A DNA stretch of 64,000 nt from Campanula takesimana (lineage: Eukaryota; Streptophyta; Magnoliopsida; Asterales; Campanulaceae): NCBI GenBank assembly GCA_026119855.1, contig JAOWBW010000358.1, positions 248,001 through 312,000 on the forward strand. Reading direction: 5' to 3'. The notes under the pieces are model-generated. The model was not told where the DNA came from. It made no database searches and saw nothing but the letters and a program-made list of their open reading frames with translations. How positions within the stretch are numbered: the first letter of the stretch is position 1; every line of letters starts with the position of its first letter. The translations under genes were made by a program, and so were the position numbers. This document shows positions 19,070-30,442 of the stretch, in pieces.

Positions 19070-21438
19070 CTAAGGCTGCGGTGGAAGTCCTAAAATCTCA
19101 CCGACCCGTCTAAGACCAACTAGCCAGTGCTCGGGGGCACTGGGATCCGACAAAAATGGAAGTATGATAGCTCGCAACTCCGCAATCCCTGCGACAGAAG
19201 GCTGCGGTGGAACATCAGGTGGGGGAGGTGGAATGTCACCGGGTGGATCGTGTATCGGATTAGCTATCCGAACATGACTCCTAGCCCTAAACCAAGACAT
19301 ATAATCTGGAGTCACGAAGGGAACAGCCACGGGATGATCTCCAGTAAATAGTGGCCCCCAACAGACATCGGCCCTAAACTCCGCCATGCCAAAAGCCACC
19401 CACTCCTGCCAAACCTGATCTCCGTCACCGTAACGCTTCTGGTACCTCTTCTGACCCTTTACCAAAACGCATAACTCGGTTGCCATGGGGGGCAGTCTGG
19501 GGATCCTCTGCTGGTACCCGAACTGCCTAGTCACACGATCAGGCATATACGCCTCTGTGATGTCACAAAAGCGTATAACACCCCTGTAGTATGAAACAGG
19601 CAGTATCGCGTCCGACCCGGTCCCATAAGGAGTCCAAATAACCTGTGAGTAGACATTGTTAGGCAAAGTCAACAGAATATCGGAAGGAACGACACAAAAA
19701 CGTATAATAGTTTTAATATGAATAACTCACACTGTCAGCCCCCATCCTGTTAAGAATGCGGCGATACTGCACAAGATGATCGAACGTCCTCCCAGCCGAA
19801 TCATCACGAGACCATCTACGGGCTCTCGGCTGCCCCTGCTGCCAATGGGGGTCAGTAACTCACCGAAAACCCGGAAAGTACTCGTATATCCAGGCCTGAG
19901 ATGTATCTAAAAAAGTATTAAATACTACTCAAATGCAACATTTAATAACAGGGGGGGGGAAGTAGACAGTAAAAAGATAGTGAATAGAGTAAGATGTACC
20001 TCTAGGAGAGCCGCACAACCGTCCATCTGCTTGCATCCGGATCTGGACGCCTTCCCCAACTCTCAGTACATATATGCCAAAGTGGCTGATCCCCAGGAAA
20101 GAGTGAGGAGGCTGGCTAGATCCATGCACAGGGGCAGGTAGGCTGCGGGCACCTTATCCCCGCTCTTGTCCACGAACATCGTGCAACCCAATAGGTGCAG
20201 GATATACGCGGACGCACGATGGGCATCTGTCATGCCGCCTCTACGCTGAGTAAATAGACGCCTGACATCCCTCAATAAATAACCAGTGCCGCTCAACTGG
20301 AGGTGTCTAGAGATGCCAGATACGTCAGGCGCTGGATCCGTATAGCGAACAACTCCACCATCAATCCTGATACCTGTAAATTGAAGATGCAATAACACAT
20401 TTTAGTATAAGAGATGAATGTAGACAGTTCATATAATATATGTAGACAGTTATATAATTGTGAATGGAGTATCGAAGCGATGTTATAAAAACATACCCAG
20501 GATATGAAAACTGTCATGTAAAGTAATCGTCATCTCCCCCCACGGCATGTGGAACGAGTTAGTCTCAGGAGACCACCGTTCCAAAAATGCCGTTAGGAGG
20601 GCATGGTTAGGCCTATGAATGACGGAATCATGCAGATGCTGGAGGCCAGATGCATCTACGAGGGCCAGCCAGGCTCTATCAGCAACCGGCTGCTCATCAC
20701 GCTTGAACCTGTTCATTCGAAACAAAAAATATTATCAGTACTCAAGAAAAGCAGCATAGGATGATAATTAATGGAATATTTAGAGTGTGTGGTATAAATA
20801 ACTTCAATATTTAAAACATTTCACATTAATGCTAAGCTTACTATGCAAGATGCGTGAGTCTCGTATGGAAAGTCACCAATCCCTCAGTAGTAGAGTCACC
20901 CCAAATCTGTCTGGCTCGGTGGTCACTGAACCCGTACATCAGTGAAACATCCTCTGGCCCACCACCGGGGTCCCTCTGAAGCTGCCATGATGGTGGCGCA
21001 TCCTGACCCTGTCTCCTCCCGTGTCTCAGAGGTCTAGGCGGCTCTACTACATCATCATCCTCATCATCCTCCTCCTCCTGCACCCCCACCTCCACCTCCT
21101 CCTCCTCCTCCTCCTCCTCCTCCTCCTCATCATCATCCTGCCCCCCCCTCCTGCCCCTCCCCATCCTCCTCCCCATCATCACTATCACTCTCCTCCTCCC
21201 CATCATCACTATCACTCTCCTCCTCCTCATCATCACTATCCTCCTCCTCCTCCTCCTCCTCACTATCCCCATCGACCGCCGCCTCCTCCTCCTGAACATC
21301 ATCAGCTGCTGCCGCCTCCTCCTCCCTCTCCTCCTGCTCATCATCAGCTGTGGCATCCTCGTCATTCCGAGCCTTGCTCCGGTTTTCTCCTCTCTCCAAA
21401 CGCTCTTCAGCCTTCCTCTTTCTAGCTGAAACGGTCAT
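19070..21438 (-). pseudogene. Plant mobile domain (PMD) protein gene of the Mutator-like element
   Basis: Starting at 21438: a basic start (MTVSARKRKAEERLER), a long Glu/Asp tract, then GGPEDVSLMYGFSDHRARQIW. The next exons read AWLALVDASGLQHL, NHALLTAFLERWSPETNSFHMPWGEMTITLHDSFHILG and IRIDGGVV, then AYILHLLGCTMFVDKSGD, LPLCMDLASLLTLSWGSATLAYMY and GCKQMDGCAALL, then WIYEYFP, and finally the VIWTPYGTG..YYRGVIRFCDI region, ending at 19070. This is the order of plant mobile domain (MAIN-like) proteins, known both as host genes and in transposons. It is disabled by TGA at 20063-20065 and 19860-19862 and by a frame change in the acidic tract near a C run (21141-21148). The first intron junction also yields a stop if spliced as seen. 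Function within the transposon is unknown. Confidence 0.8.
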
Positions 21439-21558
21439 AGGATCACGTGCCTACAAAAAACACAAATAAGAGACAATACAGTAGCGACAGTTACAGTAGA
21501 TTAAATAAATGAACACAATGCTGACTGATAATTCACAATGCTGATATTCAGAAGGTTC

Positions 21559-21718
21559 ACATCTCGTGTAACACCACTCGAGATGAATCTCGAGTGGGTT
21601 TACACGAGATGACGTCTCGTGTAACACCACTCGAGATGCATCTCGAGTGGGTTTACACGAGATGACGTCTCGTGTAAACACACCCGAGATGCATCTCGAG
21701 TGGTGTTACACGAGACAC
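21559..21718. repeat. Hairpin cluster 6
   Basis: Repeats of TCTCGTGTAACACCACTCGA and its complement, in the leader intron upstream of the PMD start codon; same core as the other five clusters. Confidence 0.9.
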
Positions 21719-21906
21719 ACCAAATCCATCAAACCCAAACATCCCAGATTAATAACAAAAAAAAAATAAATCCCAAAGAGTGTGTTGTGTACATTTTGTT
21801 CGCAATTTGAATAATTTTGTAGTTGAATCCAATTTCAATTTTACATTTTTCAAATTATGTTTAATTGGGAATATAGAAATGTAAAATAAGGTTAAAAATT
21901 GCTTAC

Positions 21907-22090
21907 CTTTTTCACAGGCGCTGTAGACGAGCTAGTCCCGGCGGCGATGTGGGCGGCGGTTGTGGCGGCGGAGGTGAGAGAGAAGAACAGAGCGAGAGAA
22001 AGAGAAAGAACGACGGTGACAGAGACGGTGAGAGAGAGACGTTAGAGAGAGAGACTGTTCTTCATCGTTGTTTCAAACTGAGAGAGAGAG
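21907..22090 (-). other. Probable 5' leader exon of the PMD gene
   Basis: On the minus strand a CT-rich stretch and a GC-rich segment (CCGCCGCCACAACCGCCGCC) end in GTGAAAAAG followed by a GTAAGC donor at 21906. A matching TTTTTTGTAG acceptor lies just before the start at 21438. No start codon is evident in the exon. An (AT)n tract at 22147-22171 separates it from the right terminus. Confidence 0.5.
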
Positions 22091-22141
22091 AGGGGGGTTA
22101 GGGAGCGAACGTGAGGGAGAGTGAAATTGAAAATAAAATAA

Positions 22142-22175
<34 letters not shown>

Positions 22176-22186
22176 GGTACTTTGGT

Positions 22187-22234
22187 AATTTAATGGGGCT
22201 GTGGAAATAAGGGGCTGTGTATATAAATATATCC
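22187..22234 (-). repeat. Right terminal inverted repeat
   Basis: Complement begins GGATATATTTATATACACAG; pairs with 13167-13214. Followed by TCAACTAAT at 22235-22243. Confidence 0.8.
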
Positions 22235-22243
22235 TCAACTAAT

Positions 22244-22843
22244 ATACATAAAAGGTAAGGATGAGAACACGGGTACCAGAGAGAGGAAAAAAGTGACTGT
22301 TGTCACTTAGGAAGAAATAGGGAGATAAAAAAGGGTATCAGTATGGCGCCGCCACAAGCAGTGGATTGGGCGGCCGCCCAACTGTTCCGTCGTCTCTGTT
22401 GATTTCTTCTGTTCCGTTCTTGTTTGTGTTCGCTCAAGTCCTCCCTGTAATGTAGTTGATACTCCTGTTTATGGTTTTAACAATCCTTAATTCATGGTGA
22501 AACTATGAGAGGCTAAGGCGAAGTGGGATAGCAGCCGCAAGTGGATCTGTACCGTGTGCGCAGTTTTGGGTACTAATCTTGAGATCCTTTTATCCTCGGA
22601 GGAATATGCCTGTATCTGAAATCGCACGAGTAGGAGGCAATAGTTTCTCTTAGGAGAGTCTTATTCAGGCGACTCGATCTACCCGATAAGTGTTCTTACT
22701 TTCTCTTGATTTTCTTGTTATTCAAGTATGCTTGATTTACTTGTACCGTTATTTGTTGGTTTAGTACAGTTATACTTTTGATTACATGATTGCCCCTTTG
22801 ATTATTTGTATAATCTGCTCGTTGCGTAACTTAAGTTCCAACA
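22244..22843 (+). repeat. 5' LTR of the LARD-like element, second part
   Basis: Continues the LTR after the Mutator-like element and ends AAGTTCCAACA. About 278 bp here (roughly 22340-22617) is absent from the 3' LTR, with GTATC at both edges, as expected for a microhomology deletion in the other copy. Confidence 0.9.
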
Positions 22844-25800
22844 GTCTAAGAGAAACTAATATCATGTTTTCTTGTTAATTGTAGTTGATTTGGTATATTC
22901 GTGACTTGTCCTCATAATCATAAGATGCTTGAAAGATGAAATCTTTGGACAAGTAAATTTAATGGTTTGTAGAAACTTATTGAATTTGCATGATTATATT
23001 GTTAATGGACAATTCGTTCTTGTGCTTGTTGTTGATGGTTGGTTCTCTATGCATGAAACAGGAAAAATTAGTGCAAATAAATAATTGGCTTAATCAAATA
23101 ATAATATGAAAATATTATTCTAGACTATTTAATTTTGCACTGTCACAGTAAAATTAGTTGTAAAGGTTCAAGAGATCTTGAGTCTTGCTAATTTTGGGTG
23201 TGATCTAGAAATCTCATGGATTTTCATGTAAAGTGAAAATCAGAGTTTTGATTTATTTAGATCATGAGCGTAAAAGTGATCTAGCGTAATATTTTATATT
23301 TGTTGATTAATGTAAAAGGTATATGATGTCTTCAAAAAGCATTAGTTTCAACTTTGTTGAATGAGCCCTTTTGATTACTCTCATATCCTTTTGAGTATTA
23401 TTGTTTGATGCACTATTTAAAGATTTTAAAAAGAGTACTTTATTGAGTTTGTCAATATGAAAAGTACTATTATTGTAATCTTGTAAGTTTCATGTTATTT
23501 GAGAAAATCAATAACTGAAAAAGCACAATATGTCATGATTATTAGAGTTGTATAATAATATTCATGTGACTCCTTATGTACCAATGTATGACCAACTGAT
23601 AACAATTGAGAAAGTTGTTTGAGAAGAAAGTGTTCAATTTATTGTTAATCATATTGATAAGTAAAGACATAAATTAAAATACTTGGGACGGAAAATGTAG
23701 AAAAACATTGTTTTACTTCATATGTCTCAAAATTTATAATTACTTGTGAGTCTTTAGTGGTTAGTGAATATACAAGTAAGAGTGAAACCCGTTTCTGACA
23801 AACTCTTTTGTATATTAATAACTTGAAGTTGAAGATTGATAACAATGGGAAAAATAAAGTGTTGCGATAGTACTCATAAAAGAATGTGCGATCTAAAGTG
23901 AACTTTAGTGCACATTTTGTTATGCAGTAAGTGTAGCACAATATTTTTATGTGTTATAATTCTTCAAAATAACTCATGTTTAATTATAATATATTTTGAG
24001 TGAGCATGTAAATAAAAATGTTGCTTTTCTTGTTGTGTAGTATTTTAGTGGCTTGAAGTATTTATCTGATAATTATGATTAATGTAATAGTTGAACATAG
24101 TAGTCTATCTGAGAATAGTAAGTTTAATTATCTTGATTTGTTAAATGAATTATTTGTGAATGGCTTGGCAACGTAGATGATTTAAATTATGTTTCCGCTA
24201 AGGACTGTTAATTTAAATGGATTCTTATTATGCTATTAGTAGGAAGTCTAAAATTTCTAGCATTAGATGAATTTAACTTGGTTAAAGAAAATTTTTTGAG
24301 AGAAAATATATTAACCTTGTTTATTCTATGTTGAGTTTTGTGGCTGTTAATAGTGTGTTGACCAAAGACATGTAAAACACGTTGTAACTTTTATTAATTA
24401 TTAGCATAGACCATTTAATATTTACTTAACTGTAAAGTTAAAGTAATTGATAAAATTCTTGTTATAAAGCTAAAGATTAAAACTAGTAAGAAACTATTGT
24501 GGTTATGATCTTATGATGCGGAAATAAGTCTTCTTTATCTATGCACTGTTTACAAGGAACTTGACTCAGTTCATAGAAAGACTTTGCTTAATACTCTAAA
24601 CTATTATGGGATGATGCATGAGAAAAGTAAACGTCTTAAAAGATAAATAGTAGTTTAACCTTTTAAAGTTTGAAATTATCAAAGTAATACTTAGAGATAA
24701 ACTTTGAATTTGGTTTACCTTATTCTGAAAAAGCAATCTTGAGTATTTGAGTGATAGTCAATCAAACTTTTGTAAAGTGATATTTTAGCTTGAATATCTT
24801 TTGGAATGTGGGGGTAGCTTTCAAAAGTACGTACTTCACATCAAAAGACCAAAAGCTAAAACTGCAAGAAAAACTACTATTATTGTAATCTTTTAGGATA
24901 TGTGACACCAATATGCATAAGATCTTCAATTCAGAAATCTTTGGCACATTGGCAAGCATGGGAATTTTCTGTATGCTATGTTCTGTCAAGATGTTATTCC
25001 CATATAATTAGAGGTGATGTAGACTTCACTCTCACATTTGATTCTTATACTAATCGTATGAAAAAGATAACAAATGTGGGGGTAATCCCCATGTATTTCT
25101 AACTTTGAAAGTTAGTCGAATCAAGGAGGAACATGGAACTTAAGATTGCTAAGGATAGTGGAAAGTAATCTTATTACTTTCAAGTAACTATCAAGTGTGA
25201 CCTTTAACGTTCAAGGATGTTTTAAGAGCTAGATAATTTATGTTGTCTCTTCATGAACAATGTAAATTACTTTGGCTCAATCCTAATTGCATACAAATGG
25301 ATTGTTGAGAGTCGATATGATTAGTTAAGATCATAAAGTAACCATGACTTGTTTATAAATCTAGTTTGGTTGTGAATGGGTTATATCATAAAGTAAGAAA
25401 TAGATTTTATCTATATTCTTGAGTCACTAATGATTGCAAATTTTGTATGATTGAGTATATGATTTTGAAAAGTCATTACATGGATGTTGTATTTCATTCA
25501 TTGTATATGAAAAATGAATTTATATACGGATCAATCAAGTAATTTTGTAATCAATGGTGACAAGTGTTTTGCTAACTTGTTGAAGTCACTCAATGTACTT
25601 TAACCAACCCCTTTCACATGTGATGAAATAATTGATATAGTTATTTCATAATGGCTTAGTATGTATGAATTTTGAGTATTGGATCTATTGCAAAATTAAT
25701 AGCTGATACGTGTATGTCTTTGCCATGAATGCATTCATTTAGTTGAAATTAATTGAGTGAAATTAATGGTTACACATCATTCTTGGGTAGTAGTTTGAAA

Positions 25801-27186
25801 TAATGGATGAGAACCTTTAATGAGATTCTTGACTTCAAACTGATCATTTGAGGTGGTAAAATTTTCTCTGAGTTATTATACTAAAAGTATACTTGAGAAA
25901 AAAAAATTAGAATCATTTGAAGGTTATATGTTCCGTTGTTAACTTTCTACGAGAATGTGAATTGTAAGGGTGTAATATTCTCAGATGTTGTCAATTTGAT
26001 GTATCTTGGAAATTTAGTTGTTTAGAGAAATATCTCTATGTTTACTAAATTATGTAGATACACTTATTGACCGAGTAGAGTTCGTTGTGGAGCTCTTGTT
26101 TAAGTATTTAAAATACTTGAAAAGGGATTGGTTTTCCTTGTGCTTCATATTGAGTTAATCTCAATATAAGCTGTTTTGTTTAATGGTTTTGGTAATCATT
26201 AATGAATAATTTTGTTTATAGTTACCTTAGGCGACTGGCCATCGTTTAGAGGTATGCTGAACAATTTATTGAATTGTTGCTCATTTCATTGAGTTGCTTA
26301 TTATATGTACTTGTTAAGTAGAATAAAGTTGAATGGATTAATGTGACCTAGAGTCTGTATTTCTCCATGATCAACTAAATCTACTATCTGTAATCCTTTG
26401 ACATTATGTCTAAGATTTGAAGTACTAAAATAATAAGATAAATTAAATAAACACATCCAAGTTAGATTGAAATCTATAAGGGATCTTGTGTTTAGAAAGG
26501 TGATAGTTGTTGATTATGATGGTACCAAAGATAACACAACTAACCTTTAAAAGAAAGAACTTGAATTAGAACCTTAACTAGTTCTTATTCAAAATTCAGG
26601 TTGGGGATGTGACTGAACCCTGTCTGATTCATACGCAGTAGGAACCCAATCTATCTGAGTGGAGATCCCACGAAGAAGATTCAATGTGGTAGTAACAAGC
26701 TGTGGGGTGGATCGAGCACCTAAAACAAATTGACATTATTAATGTCTTTGTCTTTTCCCTGAATAACCTGAAAGGTGCTATTTACTGCAAGTATAGTAAA
26801 AGTTTTAAGAACTTTGAATGGGATCAAGTCTTTCAGACAAGATGCTAGCAGTACATCTTCGGAGAGGCCCAACTAAGTGTGTGTTGTTGTTAGCCGCAAC
26901 TAGAGGAAAAGGGTTATTCCTCGAAAGCACTCATGATAGAGGATCGGGACGTATGGCTTATACGCGTCAATATAATGATAGAGACTGCTGTCATAGCCTT
27001 TGTCATGTTGCTACCAACAAAGGCTCCTACACTCAAAGGTATCAGATTCAAGACACCCGTTCATCTGGTCCTGTGGGGGTTTGCGTTGACTAGCTGAGGT
27101 AGGGGTTCAAGTCGGGAGACACCATCTACTGAAAGCATGACATGGATAGTCTTTACTCGTCTTTTCACTATGGATTTGTGGGGGAT
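22844..27186 (+). other. Non-coding interior of the LARD-like element
   Basis: 4.3 kb of AT-rich sequence dense in stops on both strands. No gag, protease, RT, RNase H or integrase motif is recognisable. The bases after the 5' LTR (GTCTAAGAGAAACTAA) are not a canonical tRNA-Met or tRNA-Asp primer site. A 91-codon frame at 26818-27093 has no recognisable motif. A purine tract (TTTGTGGGGGA) at 27176-27185 precedes the 3' LTR. Confidence 0.7.
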
Positions 27187-28029
27187 TGTTGGAAATATTG
27201 GTCTAAGGTAATCTTTGAGTGAGTCCATTTATTGGTTCTCAAAGAGATTGACCGAAGTCAATATTTGATGTGAGTTTTCAGAGATATGATTATAAATTGG
27301 GATATTTCCATTTATGGGAAAATCCATAGTTCAAATACTTATAATTGAAATTGTTCCTGTTTAAAGATATAGAAAATACTTTGTACTCCGTTTAGTTGTT
27401 TTGTGACTAATTATAGTCTCATACAATTAAAGTAAAATATTTTCTAGTCATCTTTATTGGGGAATAATTTGTTTGTTTGTATTAGAATTATAAGTAATTT
27501 ATAATTATACTTTATTTAATTACTGTAATTAGTTTTAAATTTAATTGGATTAATTTAAGTAATTAATGTTTGACTCTTCTATTAATTACAATATGAAGAA
27601 GTTGAAACCCATGTGGAAACTAAGTCAAAAAGTCCTAATATTAGTTAGTAGTGTTTGACTTGGACTAAGTTAATTATTAGAGTTTGATTTGAAGAAAATC
27701 AACTAATATACATAAAAGGTAAGGATGAGAACACGGGTACCAGAGAGAGGAAAAAAGTGACTGTTGTCACTTAGGAAGAAATAGGGAAGAGAAAAAAGGG
27801 TATCAAATCGCACGAGTAGGAGGCAATAGTTTCTCTTAGGAGAGTCTTATTCAGGCGACTCGATTTACCCGATAAGTGTTTTTACTTTCTCTTGATTTTC
27901 TTGTTATTCAAGTATGCTTGATTTACTTGTACCGTTATTTGTTGGTTTACTACAGTTATACTTTTGATTACATGATTGCCCCTTTGATTATTTGTATAAT
28001 CTGCTCGTTGCGTAACTTAAGTTCCAACA
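27187..28029 (+). repeat. 3' LTR of the LARD-like element
   Basis: TGTTGGAA to TTCCAACA, 843 bp, followed by target duplication CAAGT. Retains the unoccupied Mutator target TCAACTAAT at 27699-27707. Confidence 0.95.
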
Positions 28030-28307
28030 CAAGTATAACCAAACAATTGCAATAACATGATAAACTATAAAGTATATCAATCACGAACGCGTAAAAGTGC
28101 AAAATAAATAAGTTTGACTTTCAAACACGGACTCTTAGCATAGAAATAGAGGGAGTATCTTATTAGGCCTTAATCATCAAACAAGAAAGTTGATACCATA
28201 ACACAAATGCTGATCAAATTTCTGCCAAGGTTCTGATCAAATTTCAGCCAAGATCAGTCGGAGTACTCACCATCATTATAAGTAGGCTTGTGACGCTTAT
28301 CGGATTC

Positions 28308-29836
28308 TTAATTGGTGAGTGCACCTAAACTTGTTGCTGGCTTGAAGTAGACCCCAAGCGACATGAGCCCATCTTCGTCATTTTCAGCTACCGTACCATA
28401 AAATCCATAAAATTGACGGCCTTTTCCCATTTTAAACTGAAATATCGGGTCTTCTTTTCTTGGGTACGGATATTTTTTGCATCCGAATGATCCATACCTT
28501 AGCTTGTTGGTACATATTATCAACTCAGTTATGCATTGGTCGTAGTCACTGTAATGACCACTGATAGAAGTAACATATTCAGATGGATACTTCAACTGAA
28601 CCTGGGTGTATGAATATTAGGGAATTACTTAGACCATCTACAATGGCCAAAAAAATGGGTGTTGAATACCCATTCACAAAAAAAATTCACATGAATTGCT
28701 CCAATGGTTGTTTAAATGATTTTGTGTGAATTTTTTTGTGAAAAAATTCAACGAGTGTGAATGGGAAGAGGGAGGACCGGATTTGCCACGTGGCGCGTCT
28801 CTATTGGGCCAGCGAGGCGCGTGTACGGAGAAGGTCCGCCTTTTTTTTTTTTTTTTTTTTGGTTTTGACACTTGTCAGCGCATGATTGGCTGGCTCTATT
28901 TTTTACTTTTATCCCAATTTTTTGAGCTCAATTATTTCACAGAAAATGAGTTTTTTTTTTTTTTTTACACCAAAAATCCTAAAAAAAAATTCTCTTTAAA
29001 TTGACGTAAGTTTCATTGTATTCCGACAAAAAAAAAAACCCATTTTTTAAAAATGGATCTCAATAATAACTATTTCAACACTAATCATAAAAATAAAAAA
29101 TAAATTTTAAGTAGTGGGTATAGGATGATGAGTGAGAAAAGTGTTGAATGAGGGATTAAACAAACCATTGTAGGGTGTTATGTGAATGAGTGTTGAATGG
29201 ATGAGTTGGAAGAGAGAGAAGCTGATGTGGAGTGATAAAGTGGGTGTTGAATGGTTTTTTTGTGTGAAACCACTGTGGATGGTCTTACAAGTCTACATAT
29301 TATAATACTCCCACCGTCAGAAAAAGATAGTCGTTTTTTGATTTTTGACGGTCAACACAAGTCAACTTTGATCAAACATTATTTCCAATCTAATCGTCCC
29401 ACTGAAATTTTCATAATAGTTATTGACAATCACTCAATGATTTATCAATAACAATTTCCAAAATTTCACTAGGATGATTAGATTGTCAGTAATATATAGT
29501 CAAAATTATCTAGTGTTGACCATCAAATAAGTCAAATGAGACTTCAAGACAGATCGAGTACTGCAAAGCATTTGACAAGCAAATTAAGATGAAGTAATTG
29601 AGTTTTGCAATTGAATTTCAGAATGTTACCGAATCAAATGCCCATGTGGAAGTACTCCCGTGCAGTTCTCCCAAAACCACCTCCTCTTTCTCAATATACT
29701 GGAACTGGATTCCACGGATCCTAGTCTCATCGTGCCAAATGAATATTTGAGCAATATCAGTATGACCTTTGTCATCGAACAGTTTCCCACTAAATTCCCC
29801 CGCCGGACCAAGTTTTATGATTCCATCTGTATCCAA
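28308..29836 (-). CDS. Jacalin-related lectin, two coding exons (copy B, C-terminally shortened)
   Basis: Exons 29836-29630 and 28601-28308 give 166 residues, nearly identical to copy A at 5082-4157 over the jacalin domain (KLGPAGEFSGKLFDD, FIWHDETRIRGIQFQY, LKYPSEYVTSISG, YGSFG, FYGFYGTVAEN). It ends LGALTN because a changed codon creates a stop where copy A continues for 18 more charged residues. The beta-prism core is still complete, so it may fold. Its intron is longer than copy A's because of a 653-bp Harbinger-type MITE. Upstream, a TTTCAG acceptor again precedes the ATG, so a leader exon is likely. Confidence 0.75.
28632..29284. mobile_element. PIF/Harbinger-type (Tourist-like) MITE in lectin intron
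   Basis: Inverted ends GACCATCTACAATGG / CCACTGTGGATGGTC, flanked by TTA at 28629-28631 and 29285-29287. Copy A has a single TTA at 4532-4534 with no insert. The interior is AT-rich with a T run at 28841-28860 and no transposase, so it is non-autonomous. Confidence 0.85.
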
Positions 29837-30263
29837 TGATGCTGAAATGCAGAGGACATGAACTAGAGATTTTGTGAATGTACCTAAAGGCTAAAGAGTA
29901 CCCACAATCAAACGCGTAAAAAAAGTATTTTACCTTGATTTTCTTGATTAGCTTCTTTGAATTTTTACCATAATTTATGTCATTCGAAAACTTGTTATTG
30001 ATTCATCGTTAGGATTGCTATCAACTTACAACTTTTAGAATTGCATACGAATAATATGGATAACTGGATTGTCAAAAATTATGGTCAAAGTTCAGTTGAT
30101 TCAACACGAAATTCAAAGCGGACTATCTCTTTCTGGAACACGAATGAGTATAATTATTTGAGAATCATAGTTGCCCCAATTCTGATATACATCAGGGTCT
30201 CTTTGAGTCCATATTTTGAGATTCAAGATACTGAATTGATTACTGCATAATTTAGTTTGTGTA

Positions 30264-30442
30264 CTCCCTCCGTCCCAAAATGATCTTTTCATTTGATATT
30301 TTTCATTATCCCAAAAAATTCTTCACATTTCTACAACCTAGGCTTAGAAGTGCCTTAACAAAACATGACTAGTTAATCAAGTGTTCATGTCTTTACAAAG
30401 TTTGAATAGTCAAATGTGAAGATCGTTTTGGGACGGAGGGAA
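30264..30442. mobile_element. Stowaway MITE, copy 2
   Basis: Inverted ends CTCCCTCCGTCCCAAAATGA / CGTTTTGGGACGGAGGGAA between TA pairs; orthologous to 5510-5686, so it inserted before the segment duplicated. Confidence 0.85.

Larger units (their letters stand above)
13167..22234 (-). mobile_element. Mutator-like element encoding OTU-fused transposase and a plant mobile domain protein
   Basis: 9068 bp, exactly bounded by the 9-bp duplication. The termini form an imperfect inverted repeat of about 48 bp sharing TATATACACAGCCC and a second CACAGCCC block. Both genes are on the minus strand: the mobile-domain gene (21438-19070) comes first and the transposase-OTU gene (16882-13600) second. Between and inside them lie six hairpin clusters and a 176-bp tandem array. 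Reading frames are interrupted by nonsense codons, so this copy is probably not autonomous now, although domain content is largely complete. Confidence 0.9.
12646..28029 (+). mobile_element. Large non-coding LTR retrotransposon (LARD-like), split by a Mutator-like element
   Basis: Termini TGTTGGAA and TTCCAACA are perfect inverted ends, flanked by CAAGT at 12641-12645 and 28030-28034. The interrupted lectin spacer is continuous at 3929-3945. The 5' LTR comprises 12646-13166 and 22244-22843 (1121 bp when joined); the 3' LTR is 27187-28029 (843 bp). The 4.3-kb interior has no gag or pol. Net of the nested element it is about 6.3 kb. The shared LTR sequence is almost identical, so insertion appears recent relative to neighbouring elements. 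Confidence 0.9.

Noticed and set aside
21021..21425. Plus-strand 134-codon Leu/Pro/His-rich frame
   Set aside because: Shadow of the acidic tract of the PMD gene on the other strand.
26818..27093. 91-codon frame near the 3' end of the LARD-like element
   Set aside because: No recognised motif and isolated in stop-rich sequence; chance length.
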